This document shows, piece after piece, positions 11,460 to 22,551 of a stretch of 64,000 nucleotides of DNA. Under the pieces are notes generated by a model. That model was not told the DNA's origin. It saw nothing but the letters and a program-made list of their open reading frames with translations, and ran no database searches. Position numbers and translations under genes: made by a program. The DNA is from Laetiporus sulphureus 93-53 (lineage: Eukaryota > Basidiomycota > Agaricomycetes > Polyporales > Laetiporaceae), in contig NW_024468516.1 in NCBI RefSeq assembly GCF_001632365.1, forward strand, positions 404,177-468,176. Direction: 5' to 3'. Position 1 is the stretch's first letter. Each line of letters opens with the position of its first letter.

Positions 11460-13318
11460 CTACAAGCGATTGCACAATGCACTCGCCAACACCCACGATC
11501 CCGGCCGCACACTCCGCTCCGCTCCCTGCCAGGCATGACCGTGGGCACGCAACCTGTCCACTTCCTCCGCGAGACGTTCCTGTAGTGCGGGCGCGGTCGT
11601 CACCATGACAAACGAGAGCTCCGTGTCGATATTGGCAGAGCGTGAGTTTAGGTTGGTCGAGCCGAAGATAGTGAGGACCGGATTTGATAGCGGCGTCGGG
11701 CGGAGCCAAATGCCTGCAAGCGTCGGTGGCATCAGATGAACAGTGAAAGAGGACGGTGGAGGTTTCTGAACGAACCTTTGGCGTGATACGTCCATCCTTT
11801 TCTTTCCCATTCGCTTAGCTGCACACCACTGCCAGAGGCTTGCTCTCCTTCATCGTATGTCCACTCACGGTTCGCAGCCCGGACCGCCTTCATGAAGCGC
11901 CGCTCAAGCACAGTGTAACCTTCCGGTATCCGTCCCGAGACACCCTTAGAACCGTAGAAGCCGTTGGCCTGTTAGATATGCGATGAGCGGCCTGATAGAC
12001 ACGTCGATGCATGTGAAAGACCGAGCTGTACCTTCGGGCCAGCGGCCACAATCCGACATGCCACAGGCGAACGGACGATGAGGTCTTGATAGGGCTTGTA
12101 CAAACCGAAGTATCCGCTTGTAAGGTCCATCAGAGGGCCAGAGTACGTTGCTGAGGGTGGGAAATCACCCTTGGACAATTGATTGAATAGCAAGCCGAGA
12201 CAACGCTCCTCCTCTCGGATATCAAACTGCCCGGCTTGGATAATCGGCATCACCAGCACGTCGGGCTTGTCGGCCTCTTTCTCATCGGAATCATTGAGAA
12301 CTGTCTCGATACTTTTGGAAGCATCCGTTATATGGCCATTTTGGAGAGTCGTGAGCAATTTCTGTGCTTTCGGCTCAAAGTGGTGCGGGTGCGTTTGTTC
12401 ATCTGGCCAATGCAGAACATACTGATCCTTGTCCGATGATGACGGTAGAAGGGAATACGAGAAGGTTGAAGTCTGCTGCAGGAAGGAAAAGCAGTACTGA
12501 GCCAACGCCGGCTGCCCAGTGAAGCTGATGTAGCGGTCCTGGCGATTTGTGAAGTAGGAGGTATTCAGATTCGCGCTGCGTGCCGCATCAGGCTGAGGGA
12601 CAGCGCCACGGCTACCAAGAGACGTACTTCCTTACCCGGAGATTAGTACGTCGTCATCCGCGCCGTAGATTTTCGCGTGCCAGGTCCCACCCCACCCCTC
12701 GTTGAAGCGGGGTGGCATGATCTTGGCCATCAGACCCTTGAGCTTGGGACTTCGGAAAAGCCAGACATGTACGCGGTCAGGAAAGTCTTGGAGCAATGGA
12801 AGCAGCAGATTAGCGGTCGACAAAGGCTCTGGGCGCGTGCAACGGTTGTAGTCGAGATGCATGTAGACTTGCAGTGCAGGGTTTGCGACTAGGGAGGCGC
12901 GCAGAGTATTGACCTATAGCACACGGTGACAAGATGATCGACCGAGGGATTTTTGAGATCAACACACCAACTCAAGGTCCTCAGATCCGATGTACAGTGA
13001 GGATATGAACAGCCGTCGCTTAGCCCGGCGGATCATGCTCTACACGACCAAGGTAAAAGACTCCACTGTATGCAGGGCTGTCGGTCCACAAACCAGTAAG
13101 CATTGGTAGAACTCCTTGGGCTGGCTCATGATCTGAACAGCGGAAGAGTGCACAGGAAAGCATGGCTGCCATTTAGCGAGCGCATATACGAACTGGCGAA
13201 CGGAGGAGTCGATAGGAGAGGTCGATATATGGCGGGCTCTCTGGGCGAGGACCTTTCCCGAATGTGTGCCGCTGCACCAGTGCAGGGCAGTCTGAAAGCA
13301 GCACACTCCGACGGACAT
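11460..13318 (-). CDS. PGS1: CDP-diacylglycerol-glycerol-3-phosphate 3-phosphatidyltransferase
   Basis: Mitochondrial phosphatidylglycerophosphate synthase of the phospholipase-D fold, catalysing the committed step toward phosphatidylglycerol and cardiolipin. The first HKD motif is HAKIYGADDD, followed by ANLNTSYFTNRQDRYISF. The second is the degenerate HAKGIW form, followed by GSTNLNSRSANIDTELSF, typical of eukaryotic Pgs1. Upstream, a helix-strand block (RRAKRRLFISSLYIGSEDLE) precedes HKD1. The N-terminus is Ser/Cys/Ala-rich with basic residues, consistent with a mitochondrial presequence. I take the ATG at 13318 because the frame farther upstream offers only non-ATG codons. Several introns are present; the one after VLISG splices in frame. 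It converges with DTD1, leaving only 57 bp between stop codons. Confidence 0.9.
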
Positions 13319-13562
13319 GTTGCTGCAGCAGACGCGAGACAGACGCGCGAGGGTTGCCGAGGTCACGCCTCCACGCGATTAGTCACTCCCAGGTCACAAA
13401 GTGACACACCCGCACAGTACGGAGTGCGCCACACGTTACACTAACCGTTACGTCTTACGACCACGACCTGTAGGGACGGCAGTGTCTGTGCCTCCTTACC
13501 TCTGCTCACTTCGCTATTCTGCGACGACGTCCTGCTAGGCTGACATCTTCGGAGACGCAACC
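13319..13562. promoter_or_regulatory. Divergent promoter, PGS1 / ATG9
   Basis: 244 bp between opposed start codons must contain both promoters. No distinctive motif was noticed. The ATG9 start sits in a favourable CAACC context. Confidence 0.5.
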
Positions 13563-16500
13563 ATGTCCTCGCCTCCTGGGCCCTCGACTTCTCGCCCACT
13601 TACTGCCTCGCGCTCTATGCAGGGTTCGCAGTCCATTTTTCCTGGCGCAGGTAGCTCGCGACCGTTCCTTCACGTGCTGAATCCGATGGGCAAGAACTAC
13701 AAGGGCTACGTGCAGGCCAATCAATCAGTACTGGAAGAAGAGGAGGAAGAAAATGATGACGGCGACCTCGAGGCAGGCCACGCGAGTCGCAGCAATACGC
13801 CACACAGCTCGCATAAATCAAGGTCTCATGGCAAGCGGCGTGGTGCATGGGGTGGAGAAGCATCCGAACTACATGTGCTGAGGCCAAATATCCGGCAAGC
13901 AGACCCTCAGCAGGATGAGTTCTCGTCCGATGAGGAGGTCCCGCAGAATTTGATGATCGAGGCTGTCTCTCCCGGTGGTCGCAAGTCGGCAGTTCCTGCG
14001 CTGAGCTCTAAAGGCAAAGAGAAGGACACGCGTAGGAGACCGCTGTATTCGACGTCACAGAGGCAGACACCCCCAATTCTCCCGACTACTGTGAAGGGGA
14101 CGTCTGTATCCACCCCTCCTCGGCCATCAGAGATTGACGTGGAAGAGGCGAAGGGCTCGGAGCCGTTACAAGGATCCCATCCCAAAGTGATGCGGGGCTT
14201 GGATGCCCATGAACGAGCGCTGTGGAATTGGGTGAACGTCTATAACTTGGACGCATTCCTCCAAGAAGCATATTACTACTACGAGGGAAAGGGGATATAC
14301 AGCATTGCGTTGTCTCGAGGATTGAATCTGCTGTCTGTACAGTTCATTAATGGTATTTTCACCTCATGCTCACAGTTATGCGTAGCACAGTCGGGTTCGT
14401 GATTGGATTCTCGACGTTCCTACTGGGTTGTGTCGACTACTCTCTCATACGATCCAACAAAGCTACCCGATTAAGTGACATAATTGTCGACCGCTGCGTG
14501 TCCAGGTGTGTTGCTTGCATTGCGAGGCACTGTTCAGCTGATGTTCACACTATTCTTGCTAGATTTTCCGGCTTTACATTCCTATTCTTCGTGCTCTTTA
14601 CAGCCTTCTTCGTCTGGCAGATCGTCACGTTCGCTTTGAGTACTCTGCGTCTGGTGGACATGTACCGGTTCTACACATATCTCCTGCATATCCCGGACGT
14701 GCGTACATCCTCTTATGAATCTCGTGAAATTCACCTTGTATGACACACCATAGGCAGACATTCAAACAATCTCTTGGCCAGAGGTTGTGCGGCGCATCGG
14801 CGCGATACGCGAGGACAACCCCTTGACCGCGCTGTCATCCACTGGTGTAGGCCAGAGTGTCAACGCGAAGCTTGATGCTCATGATATCGCGAACCGGATA
14901 ATGCGTCAAGAGAATTATCTCATTGCATTGTTCAACAAGGAGCTATTGGATCTGCGTGTCCCGCTTCCGCCACTATTCAAACGGTTGTTTGGTACACAGG
15001 AAGAGGGGAAGGGGCGTGTGCTTACTCGCGCTCTAGAGTGGAATTTGCGCTTCTGCTTGATGGAGTACCTCTTTGACTCTAGTGGAAAGGTCAGGAAGGT
15101 ATTCCTGAAGTCAAGGAACCGAGCGGCATTGATTGATGGGTAATATCCAGTGTGTTCATTGTATGTTTATTTTGGCTGACTTGTTACCCGTACAGATTGC
15201 GGAGGAGGTTCATCTTCATGGGCATACTGAACGCTATCTTTGCGCCATTCATTGTCTTATATCTGATCATGTATTCGTTCTTCCGATATTTTGAGGTAAG
15301 AGAAGTTGCCCGAGCATTTTGCGAACTGCGCATAAATGCCGCTTCCTGCAGGAGTATCACAAGAACCCTTCAAGCATAGGCGGTCGGCGATACACTCCCT
15401 TTGCGCAATGGAAGTTCCGCGAGTTCAACGAGCTACCGCACCTGTTCAAACGAAGACTGAACGAATCGTATCCAGCTGCCAGCATGTATATAGGGCAGTT
15501 CCCGAATGAGAAGTTGACCCTCATCATGCGGTAAGACGTATGCCGTCGATACATATTATGTCTTTGACATATCTGTCCGCAGCTTTGCAGCGTTCATCGC
15601 GGGCTCTTTTGCCGCTGTACTTATCCTAGCCTCTGTGGTCGACCCCGAACTGTTCCTCTACTTTGAGATCACGCCCAACCGCACTGTAGTGTTCTACGTC
15701 ACCGTCTTCGGCGCTATTCTAGCGGTCGCGCGAGGAATGATCCCTGAGGAGAACAGGGTATTTGATCCCGAGTTGCTCATGATTGAGGTGATACAGGATA
15801 CCCACTACATGCCGGACGAGTGGAAGGGTCAGCTGCATTCAAAGAAGGCACGTCATAATCCTTGTCGCTTGGACTTCATTGTTTTGACATACTTATTGCA
15901 GGTGCACGAGGAGTTCGGCGAGCTGTTCGCGATGAAGGTTATGATCTTTGCGCAAGAGTTGCTCTCGGTCATTCTGACTCCGTTTGTGCTCTGGTATTCA
16001 CTTCCGCCCTGCGCACCTGCAATCATCGACTTCTTCCGCGAATTCAGCGTACATGTCGACGGACTTGGATACGTGTGCAGCTTTGCTGTCTTCGACTTCC
16101 AAAGGCATGGGAACGTCAAGGTGCGTATTCGCAACTGTATTTGGTTGCGCGGTGCTGAAGTCCTTTTTTCTCCTATTAGTTCGGTGCGCCTACGAAGGCT
16201 CAGGACGAGCGGCTCATGTCGAAGCAAGGGAAGATGGAAAAGAGCTTCCTTAATTTCAAGGTACGCATACTTGCTTCGTACCTCATTGATGCATTCTCAT
16301 GCTCTCTGGCATGCTCAGGCCGCCAATCCAGACTGGATACCCGCAGATCCTACAGGGTCCCTCTATCTGAACCGCATCGCAGACTTCAGCGCTGCGCACC
16401 CCGTCGGACTCGGACGACGCCGTCTCCTGCGTCGCCCATCCGACTCCGGCAGCGCACGCCCCGTGTACGGACAGGAGAGTATGCTAGATACCACCTCGCC

Positions 16501-16951
16501 ACAGGATGCCATCGACAGAGACCGCACGCTCAGGCAGAGCCAAACGTCGGCGCAGGGCATGAGAAGACGGGGAAGCGTCCTGATGCAAAGCACGCGGGGG
16601 CCATTTAGTGGGCCTACAGGAGTATCGACGATGTTCCAATCCGCCATGGGCGCAGAGCTCGCGCAGACAGCCATACTGGAGGATTCGCAGAGTAGCGTGA
16701 TGCCGGCGCCTCCTGCAGCGGCCGCGCCGTCAGCGAGTATGATCCCGGAGGAAGAGCTTGCGCACGATGGTGGTGTGGGGAGTATGCTAGGCGAGTCCTA
16801 TGTCGATGGGCGCCGGCCGACGGCGAGCCAGGCGCCAGCGGAGGAGGACGAGGAGCCGGTGGATGGTGGGGTGCTCGGGTTGCTGGCACAGATCTATGGG
16901 ACGGGCGCGAACGTGAAAGGTAGAGGGAGAGGGCCGCCGAGAGCGATATGA
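13563..16951 (+). CDS. ATG9: Autophagy-related protein 9 (lipid scramblase)
   Basis: Atg9 is the multispanning scramblase on vesicles that seed the autophagosome. A long disordered acidic N-terminus precedes the conserved core: [20 protein letters not shown], then after a 53-nt intron [113 protein letters not shown]-like [15 protein letters not shown], then [20 protein letters not shown] and [20 protein letters not shown]. The hydrophobic core segments fit the Atg9 membrane topology. After [20 protein letters not shown] the tail is low-complexity. About ten short introns are required. The start is the first ATG of the first exon. Total length is roughly 870 residues, normal for fungi. Confidence 0.95.
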
Positions 16952-17224
16952 GTTCTGAGGGCACTAGCGGAGTATCTATGTACTGTGTCGACGGCAGGTG
17001 GCGTTGTTGTAGTAATGATGTATCACGTTCCATGATGACCTGTTATCTTGCATGGCCCGCACTCAACATGTAGTGTATCATGCCCACCGTGTCAATGTAT
17101 CTATCCTGTGCATCAGAAACCCATCCCACATTATCATATGCGCTACCAGATACAAGTTGTACATGTGCAGAAAATACAGCAACCCTGTGACGATGAGATA
17201 GTTCATAGATGGAGAGAAAACGGG

Positions 17225-20200
17225 TCAGAGACATTCTTGAAGTCCTGGATAATGAGTGCACATAGCATGATCTTGGACTTCCTACACAGACAATGTATCA
17301 GGGTCGACGAATTTGCAGAATGTAAGAATTGCTTACCTCGGGCGATGAAAATATAGCATTGCACATCGTTGCGCCGGGGACGTCTGACACTTCCGTATAT
17401 TGACAGACATAGCGGATATCGGTTGCCGCCTCATCGCCAGTGGATTGCTCAGATAAATGCGATGGAACATGGACGTTCTCCTGAGCAACCTTCAACTCTT
17501 CAATCTCCTTCGACTTCTCGCTCTCCTCGGATTGCTCAGACAAATGCGAGGGAGCACGGACGTTCTCCTGAGCAACCTTCAACTCTTCAATCTCCTTCTT
17601 CAACTTCTCATTCTCCTCTCTGAGCATCGGCTCCAACGCAGCGCGCCTACGCACATCATCGTTCGTCCGCTCGTCCTTGTCCATCAGCACCTTGCACAGC
17701 GCCTTCAACTTCTCCACCTCCTGTTGCAGTCTGGCGTTGTGGTCTTTGAACATCCCCTTCACCATAGGTAAGCCATCCTTAAGCTGGCCGGCGGTGAGGT
17801 CGAGCTGCCGCTGCAGCTCGTCTCGTTCCTTGCTGACATCAGACGCATGCACTGAGGCTTTACCGTAGAGATTCCGGAATAGTTCGCGATCCTTCTCCGC
17901 ATCGGCCTTGCCCTTCTGCAGCTCCTCAAGTAGAACTTGCTGCTCCTGCAGCCTGCCTTCTAGGACGGATAGGTCATCCTCCATGCCGGCTTGGCCCCGC
18001 TCGAGAGTCTCGATCAGTGTCTGCTGCTCTTGCAACTTGATCTCCGCGACTTCCAAGTCTATGATCGCCTGCTGCTGGAGTTTCTCATATTTCGTCTCTA
18101 GTGTCTTGCATGTGTTGTTGAGATCGAGCTTCTCAGACTGCAACGTCTCCATCTTGAACTTCAGCTGCTCACATTCCGTCTCTAGTGTCTTGCATGCGTT
18201 GCTGAGATCAAGCTTCTCAGTCTGCAGTATGTGCGTCTCCATCTTCCGCTGCATGACTTCTATTTGGAGCAGGCCAATCTGTGTTGCCCTCTGCTCCACG
18301 GTGAGTAATAACTCCTTCAGCTGGCCTTTCAAAACTGCTATTTCCAGTGATTGACAGTCTGCATCCGCGCGTTGTGTGGAAGTAGTCTGCTGCGACTGAT
18401 CTGAGGTCGTCACCGATTTCAAAAGGACCGTGCTCTTCTTTGCAGATAGCTACGTAACTATCAGCTTGTGATAATTTATCATCGACAAACACATTATATA
18501 CTAACCTGCAACTTGGCCGGTCTTGCTTCCTGGAGGGGCCCAGCTTCCCACTTGGACGACGACGGGAGTTCAGGACCTAACGAGAGCTCAGCGGGTTCCG
18601 AGGTCGGTGACCGTCTCTGGCCTTGTCCGCCAGTGAGGTCCAAGTACGCGCCCGCCATTTCCTGCGCAAAGGTATCCACGGACGTACGGTGAGACTCCAG
18701 ACTGTTTGGCACCAGAACATCTGCGGTGCTGTGTGGGACGTGGTCAGGAGCTAGCTGGAACAACCAATCGTTCTCTTCGACCTCGTGTGGGCCAATGTCG
18801 CCCCCAAGACCCTCGTGAACAGAATGACTGGCAGGAAGGTCATCAGACTCATCATCCCGGTCATCTCTCGCAAGAGCATTACGGCGAGCTTTGGCTGCAT
18901 TCTGATCTGCAAGCCGCTGACCATGCACACGTAGAATCTCGTCATCCCGTCTTGACGCAACCTGCCGTCCTTTACCTTTGTCCCTGGCTCTTTCCTTCCC
19001 CTTGCGAATGACAAAGGCTACTGCGGCCTGAGTGCCCTTCTCCGGGGAGCTGAACTGCTCGATCGAGCTGAGTGGCTCCTCAGGCTCGGGCTCCTCGACT
19101 TGCAGGTATGGGCGAAAGACAGAAGGAGATGGTTGAGGAACCGGCCGTAGTACTTTCGCGGGCTTTCGACCAATGACCTCCTCCTCTCCCGGTTTCTCGA
19201 TCACAGGTGAGATATGTCGAGCGGAAAGGGGTCGATCGGATGAAGGGCGGCGAGGGGATTGTGTTTCAGGAACGAATTGGTTCTTGCTATAGTCATCCCG
19301 CGCATTGTCTGCGTCGAGCACATCGAAATCATTCTGCCAGTGGTTGAGGTTGAGATCTCCACTTAGACACCCATTGTTGGGTTCACTCGCCTGATTTTCA
19401 ACATGTACATTCATCGCTTCCTCCCATTCCAGACTATCAGCGACAGGAACTAAATCTGCACTGTGCATCGCTGCTGAGCTCGAGGCCTTAGCCTTCCGCC
19501 TGACACCTCGAGGTGGACCAATCTTAGTGACGGGAGATGCATCGACACCAGATTCCATGGCAGAACTCGAGGACTTCTTTTTTGTGCGAACACCCCGAGG
19601 AGGGCCGGTTTTGAAGATTGGTACTGCAGGAGGCGATCCTTCAGAATGTTCACTGCTCCCAGAATCCTCTCGCTTCCTCTTCTTCCCCGGTATCGCTGTG
19701 CTAGCAAACGTCCTCTTGTTGGTGGAAACTGGAGGTGGGGGGACTACTATCTCGACCTGCACCCTGCGTTTCTTCCTCGGTGGTTTAATTTCAGCAAGAT
19801 CCGAGACATTCCCATCCTGCACCGTGTTAAGAGTCTTACTGCGAGGTCTAAGTCCGCCTGTGGTAACCTCATGATCCACAAGTCGTGACCTTGAAGAGCT
19901 CGCCCACGCGTTCGGTAGCGTCTGGCGACGGCTTGTGGACGCTCTCGCCAACGCGTCAGACTGTCTTGTCGTCCTTGACGAGGACACGGATGAACGAGCC
20001 TTGCCTGAGACAACATTCGCTCAACTGAGACCCGCAGTGACTCAGACGTAAATCTCGTAGACTCACTCTTCCTCTTCTCCGCCCGCTTCTTCTTCCTAGC
20101 TTGCTTAACCTTCCACTCATATATCAAATTATCCGTGCAGTCGTGCTTTCCCACCCAGCTTGGGGCCCACGGCTTGCCCGTCTGAGGGTCGACGCCGTCC

Positions 20201-20343
20201 CATCTGACCTTGTACTGATTGCCGCGCTCAGCGAGGATCTCTATCGCGTCATAGAGCTGCTCGTCGTCATTCTCTTGAGGGATGAACTGGGTCTCATACT
20301 GTGGAATTTCGAGAGATGTGGCACTAGCAGAATCTGAGTCCAT
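17225..20343 (-). CDS. Chromodomain protein with long coiled coil and candidate C-terminal zinc finger
   Basis: Exon 1 encodes an N-terminal chromodomain at about residues 30-85 (LYDAIEILAERGNQYKVRW, then KPWAPSWVGKHDCTDNLIYEW), followed by a basic stretch. The aromatic positions Y, W and W suggest a possible methyl-lysine cage. A long charged disordered region with nuclear-localisation-like KR patches follows, then about 300 residues of heptad-rich coiled coil. A 55-nt intron (17282-17336) after SSPE leads to a 57-nt last exon (17225-17281) that completes C-x12-H-x4-H. With an upstream Cys (QYTE segment) this resembles an expanded C2H2 finger. Without that intron the frame reads on to a different stop near 17298. 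Joins in the first two introns keep frame (KRKSKARSS and KLQLSAKKS). Likely chromatin-associated; I do not recognise the orthologue. Confidence 0.75.
17443..17597 (-). repeat. In-frame tandem duplication inside the chromodomain gene
   Basis: Two 68-bp stretches, 17443-17510 and 17530-17597, are offset by 87 bp (29 codons) and differ at only about 4 positions by eye. They encode repeated EIEELKVAQENV...PSHLSEQS segments of the coiled-coil end. The near-identity suggests a recent duplication or ongoing homogenisation. Confidence 0.85.
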
Positions 20344-20492
20344 GGCGAACACGGTTGTTCGGAGACAAGGGGATGCTTCGTGTTTGTGGCCAAGTGGTAA
20401 GAGCCACATTGATCGGCGCGATCGAACGGGTGCTTGGTTCCAGCGCTAAAGCAGAGACTGCTCGCATGTATTATTCCAATGATCCCAATGAT

Positions 20493-20523
20493 CAACGTTA
20501 ACGTTCAACGTTCAACGTTCAAC
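20493..20523. repeat. AACGTTC short tandem repeat
   Basis: A 7-bp unit, CAACGTT, is repeated about four times (one unit lacks its first base) between the chromodomain gene start and the EH-domain gene stop. A weaker duplication (CAATGATC) precedes it. A simple microsatellite-like tract, possibly in the 3' end of the EH-domain gene or the promoter of the chromodomain gene. Confidence 0.7.
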
Positions 20524-20632
20524 ATCGATATGTTAATTATGATACAGCTCAGAAGAGTCCACCAAGCACAAAAACATTCATGAGACATAGATACACCTCG
20601 CAGCGAAATGCTATAGATTAAGAGTACCATTG

Positions 20633-22381
20633 CTATCGCAGAATCAACTTTGATCCCGAGCCCGTCCTGCTCAGTCCCTCCGTGCCGAACAGGTTCAACG
20701 CCCTCGAATTCGGTGCCGATCCATGTCGCGTGAGGGCGCGATTGCCATAGCGTCCCATGCGTAGATGCGCGTGTCGCAACTCCTCGTCGATCCGCCACAT
20801 GCCCTTGACAAACGCCTCGCGATCGAGCGTTCCCGTGCCTGACGGGTCGCAGTCCGCCCTGTGCATAATGTTAAGCCTCAAAATGTGTTTGACTATGAGC
20901 ACATACCATATCGTCCGAAGTCTCTCTTTCTGTAATCTCGATAGCGACCATATTCGCCTCACAGTCTCCCCTGCAAGCCACTCGTCTGAACCCACCTCTG
21001 ATACGCCATGATCCTTCTCTGCAGTCGACAAATCCGGATTCGTGAGCAGATCGACCGAGAGCCCGCGCCAGCCAGCAGCCTTGCGGGTGTGCGCAACGCC
21101 CGGAGGGGGGGACTTGGTATTCTCTCTCGACACTGCTCGCTGCGCCAATATGTTTCGATCAAACAGCGCTTCGTAGCGTAGGCGGGCCGCGGGAGGGACG
21201 GGTGTGGGTCTGGAGAGCTGCGCAGGGACGGGTACAGGAGTGGACTTGGGCGTCGTGGTTGGTGTCGGCTTGATAGTGACATAGGAACTATTGATGGATG
21301 GGGTATGTGAAGTTGCAGAGGAGGCGGTGAGCATGGAGATGGACGATTGTTCTGATACGGCGGTGGACGTAGAGGATGTGCGCGAGGGCGGCGCACGGGA
21401 ACGGATGGGAGGATGGACGGGAGGCGGAGGCGGTGAGGGCTTTGGTGTGCCTGTTGGACGAGAGAGGCTCGTCTCCGATGGGGGAGGTTTTCTCTTGAGT
21501 CGTTGTGGAAGCTTGGGCGGCTCGGAGGACGGGCGAGAGAGAGACATGTAGGTCTCCCAGTCGTGTGCGGGAGAAGGGCGGGCTGGGCTAATGCTCGACG
21601 TCGCGGAGAGGTTCTCAAAAGACTCGGTGAGACTGGTTGATGATGATGGGGAAGCACCGAGGTGCTGCGCGCTTGGTGGGTCGTTCGCGCCGTCTGAGAG
21701 GGAGACTGAATGGAAGGAGGATATTGAGGAGCCAGAGACATGCCCTTGTCCTTGGCCACCACAACGTGCTGAAGGGCTACGTGCGTTGTCGACGCTGAGC
21801 TGATCCCGCGGGGGTAACTTGGGTGGTGATGGAGCCGTAGGGCTGCGGGCCATAGAGGACGAGGCCGATTCAGAGGTCGTCACCGACTTGAGCGAAGCAT
21901 ATGATGGCTTGCGGGGAGGGAGGGGCGGTATTGGGCGCATGCTCGCAGTAGGCGGTGATGCCTCTAGGTTAATTAGCGGGCCGGGGGAACGCGCTGCGTC
22001 TGAGACGTGGCGTGGGGGTGGGCGGGAAGCGATGGCGATGGGCATCCCGGCCTTGCCATTCATGTTTACGTAGGCCTCGCGCGCAGGTGGGTACGGACCA
22101 TCGTCGACGACCCAGTCTTTGAGGTCAATCAAGGAGGTCTTACGCCCGAGATTGGGCGGCGAGGGCGAGGGTGACGGACGGACGGCGTTGGGCTTGGGTG
22201 AAGGAGCGATGGGCGTGAAGCCGGTGACGGCGGGGGAGAGCGGGTCGTCGAGGAGGCTGGTGGAGGAGCGAAGAGCATAGTTGTTGGCGACTGTCTTTTG
22301 CTTGTCGTCGCTGGTGCCGGCGGTGGAGAGGGCCTCGAAGGCGTTGATCTTGGCCTGCAGCGCAGACGGCGGGGCCATCAT
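20633..22381 (-). CDS. C-terminal EH-domain protein, Irs4/Tax4-like
   Basis: A mostly disordered Pro/Ser-rich protein with one C-terminal EH domain, the arrangement of yeast Irs4/Tax4, which act in phosphoinositide regulation and autophagy scaffolding. The EH region starts at RYEALFDRNILAQ, continues VRRIWSLSRLQKERLRTIW, and after one intron (about 20861-20915) reads ADCDPSGTGTLDREAFVKGM, which carries the EF-hand-like loop, ending WRIDEELR. Proline-rich stretches (PPLPPRKPS, PPKLPPRDQ) could bind SH3 domains. Two ATGs are adjacent (22381 and 22378). It is divergently paired with the IML2-like gene. The long antisense open frame 20959-21762 is a shadow of this low-complexity sequence. Confidence 0.75.
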   Translation of the reverse strand: MMAPPSALQAKINAFEALSTAGTSDDKQKTVANNYALRSSTSLLDDPLSPAVTGFTPIAPSPKPNAVRPSPSPSPPNLGRKTSLIDLKDWVVDDGPYPPAREAYVNMNGKAGMPIAIASRPPPRHVSDAARSPGPLINLEASPPTASMRPIPPLPPRKPSYASLKSVTTSESASSSMARSPTAPSPPKLPPRDQLSVDNARSPSARCGGQGQGHVSGSSISSFHSVSLSDGANDPPSAQHLGASPSSSTSLTESFENLSATSSISPARPSPAHDWETYMSLSRPSSEPPKLPQRLKRKPPPSETSLSRPTGTPKPSPPPPPVHPPIRSRAPPSRTSSTSTAVSEQSSISMLTASSATSHTPSINSSYVTIKPTPTTTPKSTPVPVPAQLSRPTPVPPAARLRYEALFDRNILAQRAVSRENTKSPPPGVAHTRKAAGWRGLSVDLLTNPDLSTAEKDHGVSEVGSDEWLAGETVRRIWSLSRLQKERLRTIWYVLIVKHILRLNIMHRADCDPSGTGTLDREAFVKGMWRIDEELRHAHLRMGRYGNRALTRHGSAPNSRALNLFGTEGLSRTGSGSKLILR

Positions 22382-22551
22382 CGACTTCGTCCAGATTAAA
22401 ACACGCGTGTGGCGCGTCTGTGGACGCAAGCGCCCGCAACGATTGGCGCTTTTCATCGGGCGGCATAGTGGACCGGAGTTATGAGCGCGCGTCAGCGTCC
22501 GGCATCCTCGTCCTCCCCTCATCCTTTTCTCTCATTTTGCTCGACGTCGCC
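22382..22551. promoter_or_regulatory. Divergent promoter, EH-domain gene / IML2
   Basis: Only 170 bp separate the opposed start codons. This is among the tightest divergent pairs in the window. No clear core element was noted. Confidence 0.55.

Noticed and set aside
20959..21762. A 267-codon minus-strand open frame rich in Pro, Arg and Ser
   Set aside because: It lies wholly inside the EH-domain gene in another frame of the same strand. Its composition is what a shifted Ser/Pro-rich coding sequence produces, and it has no motif.
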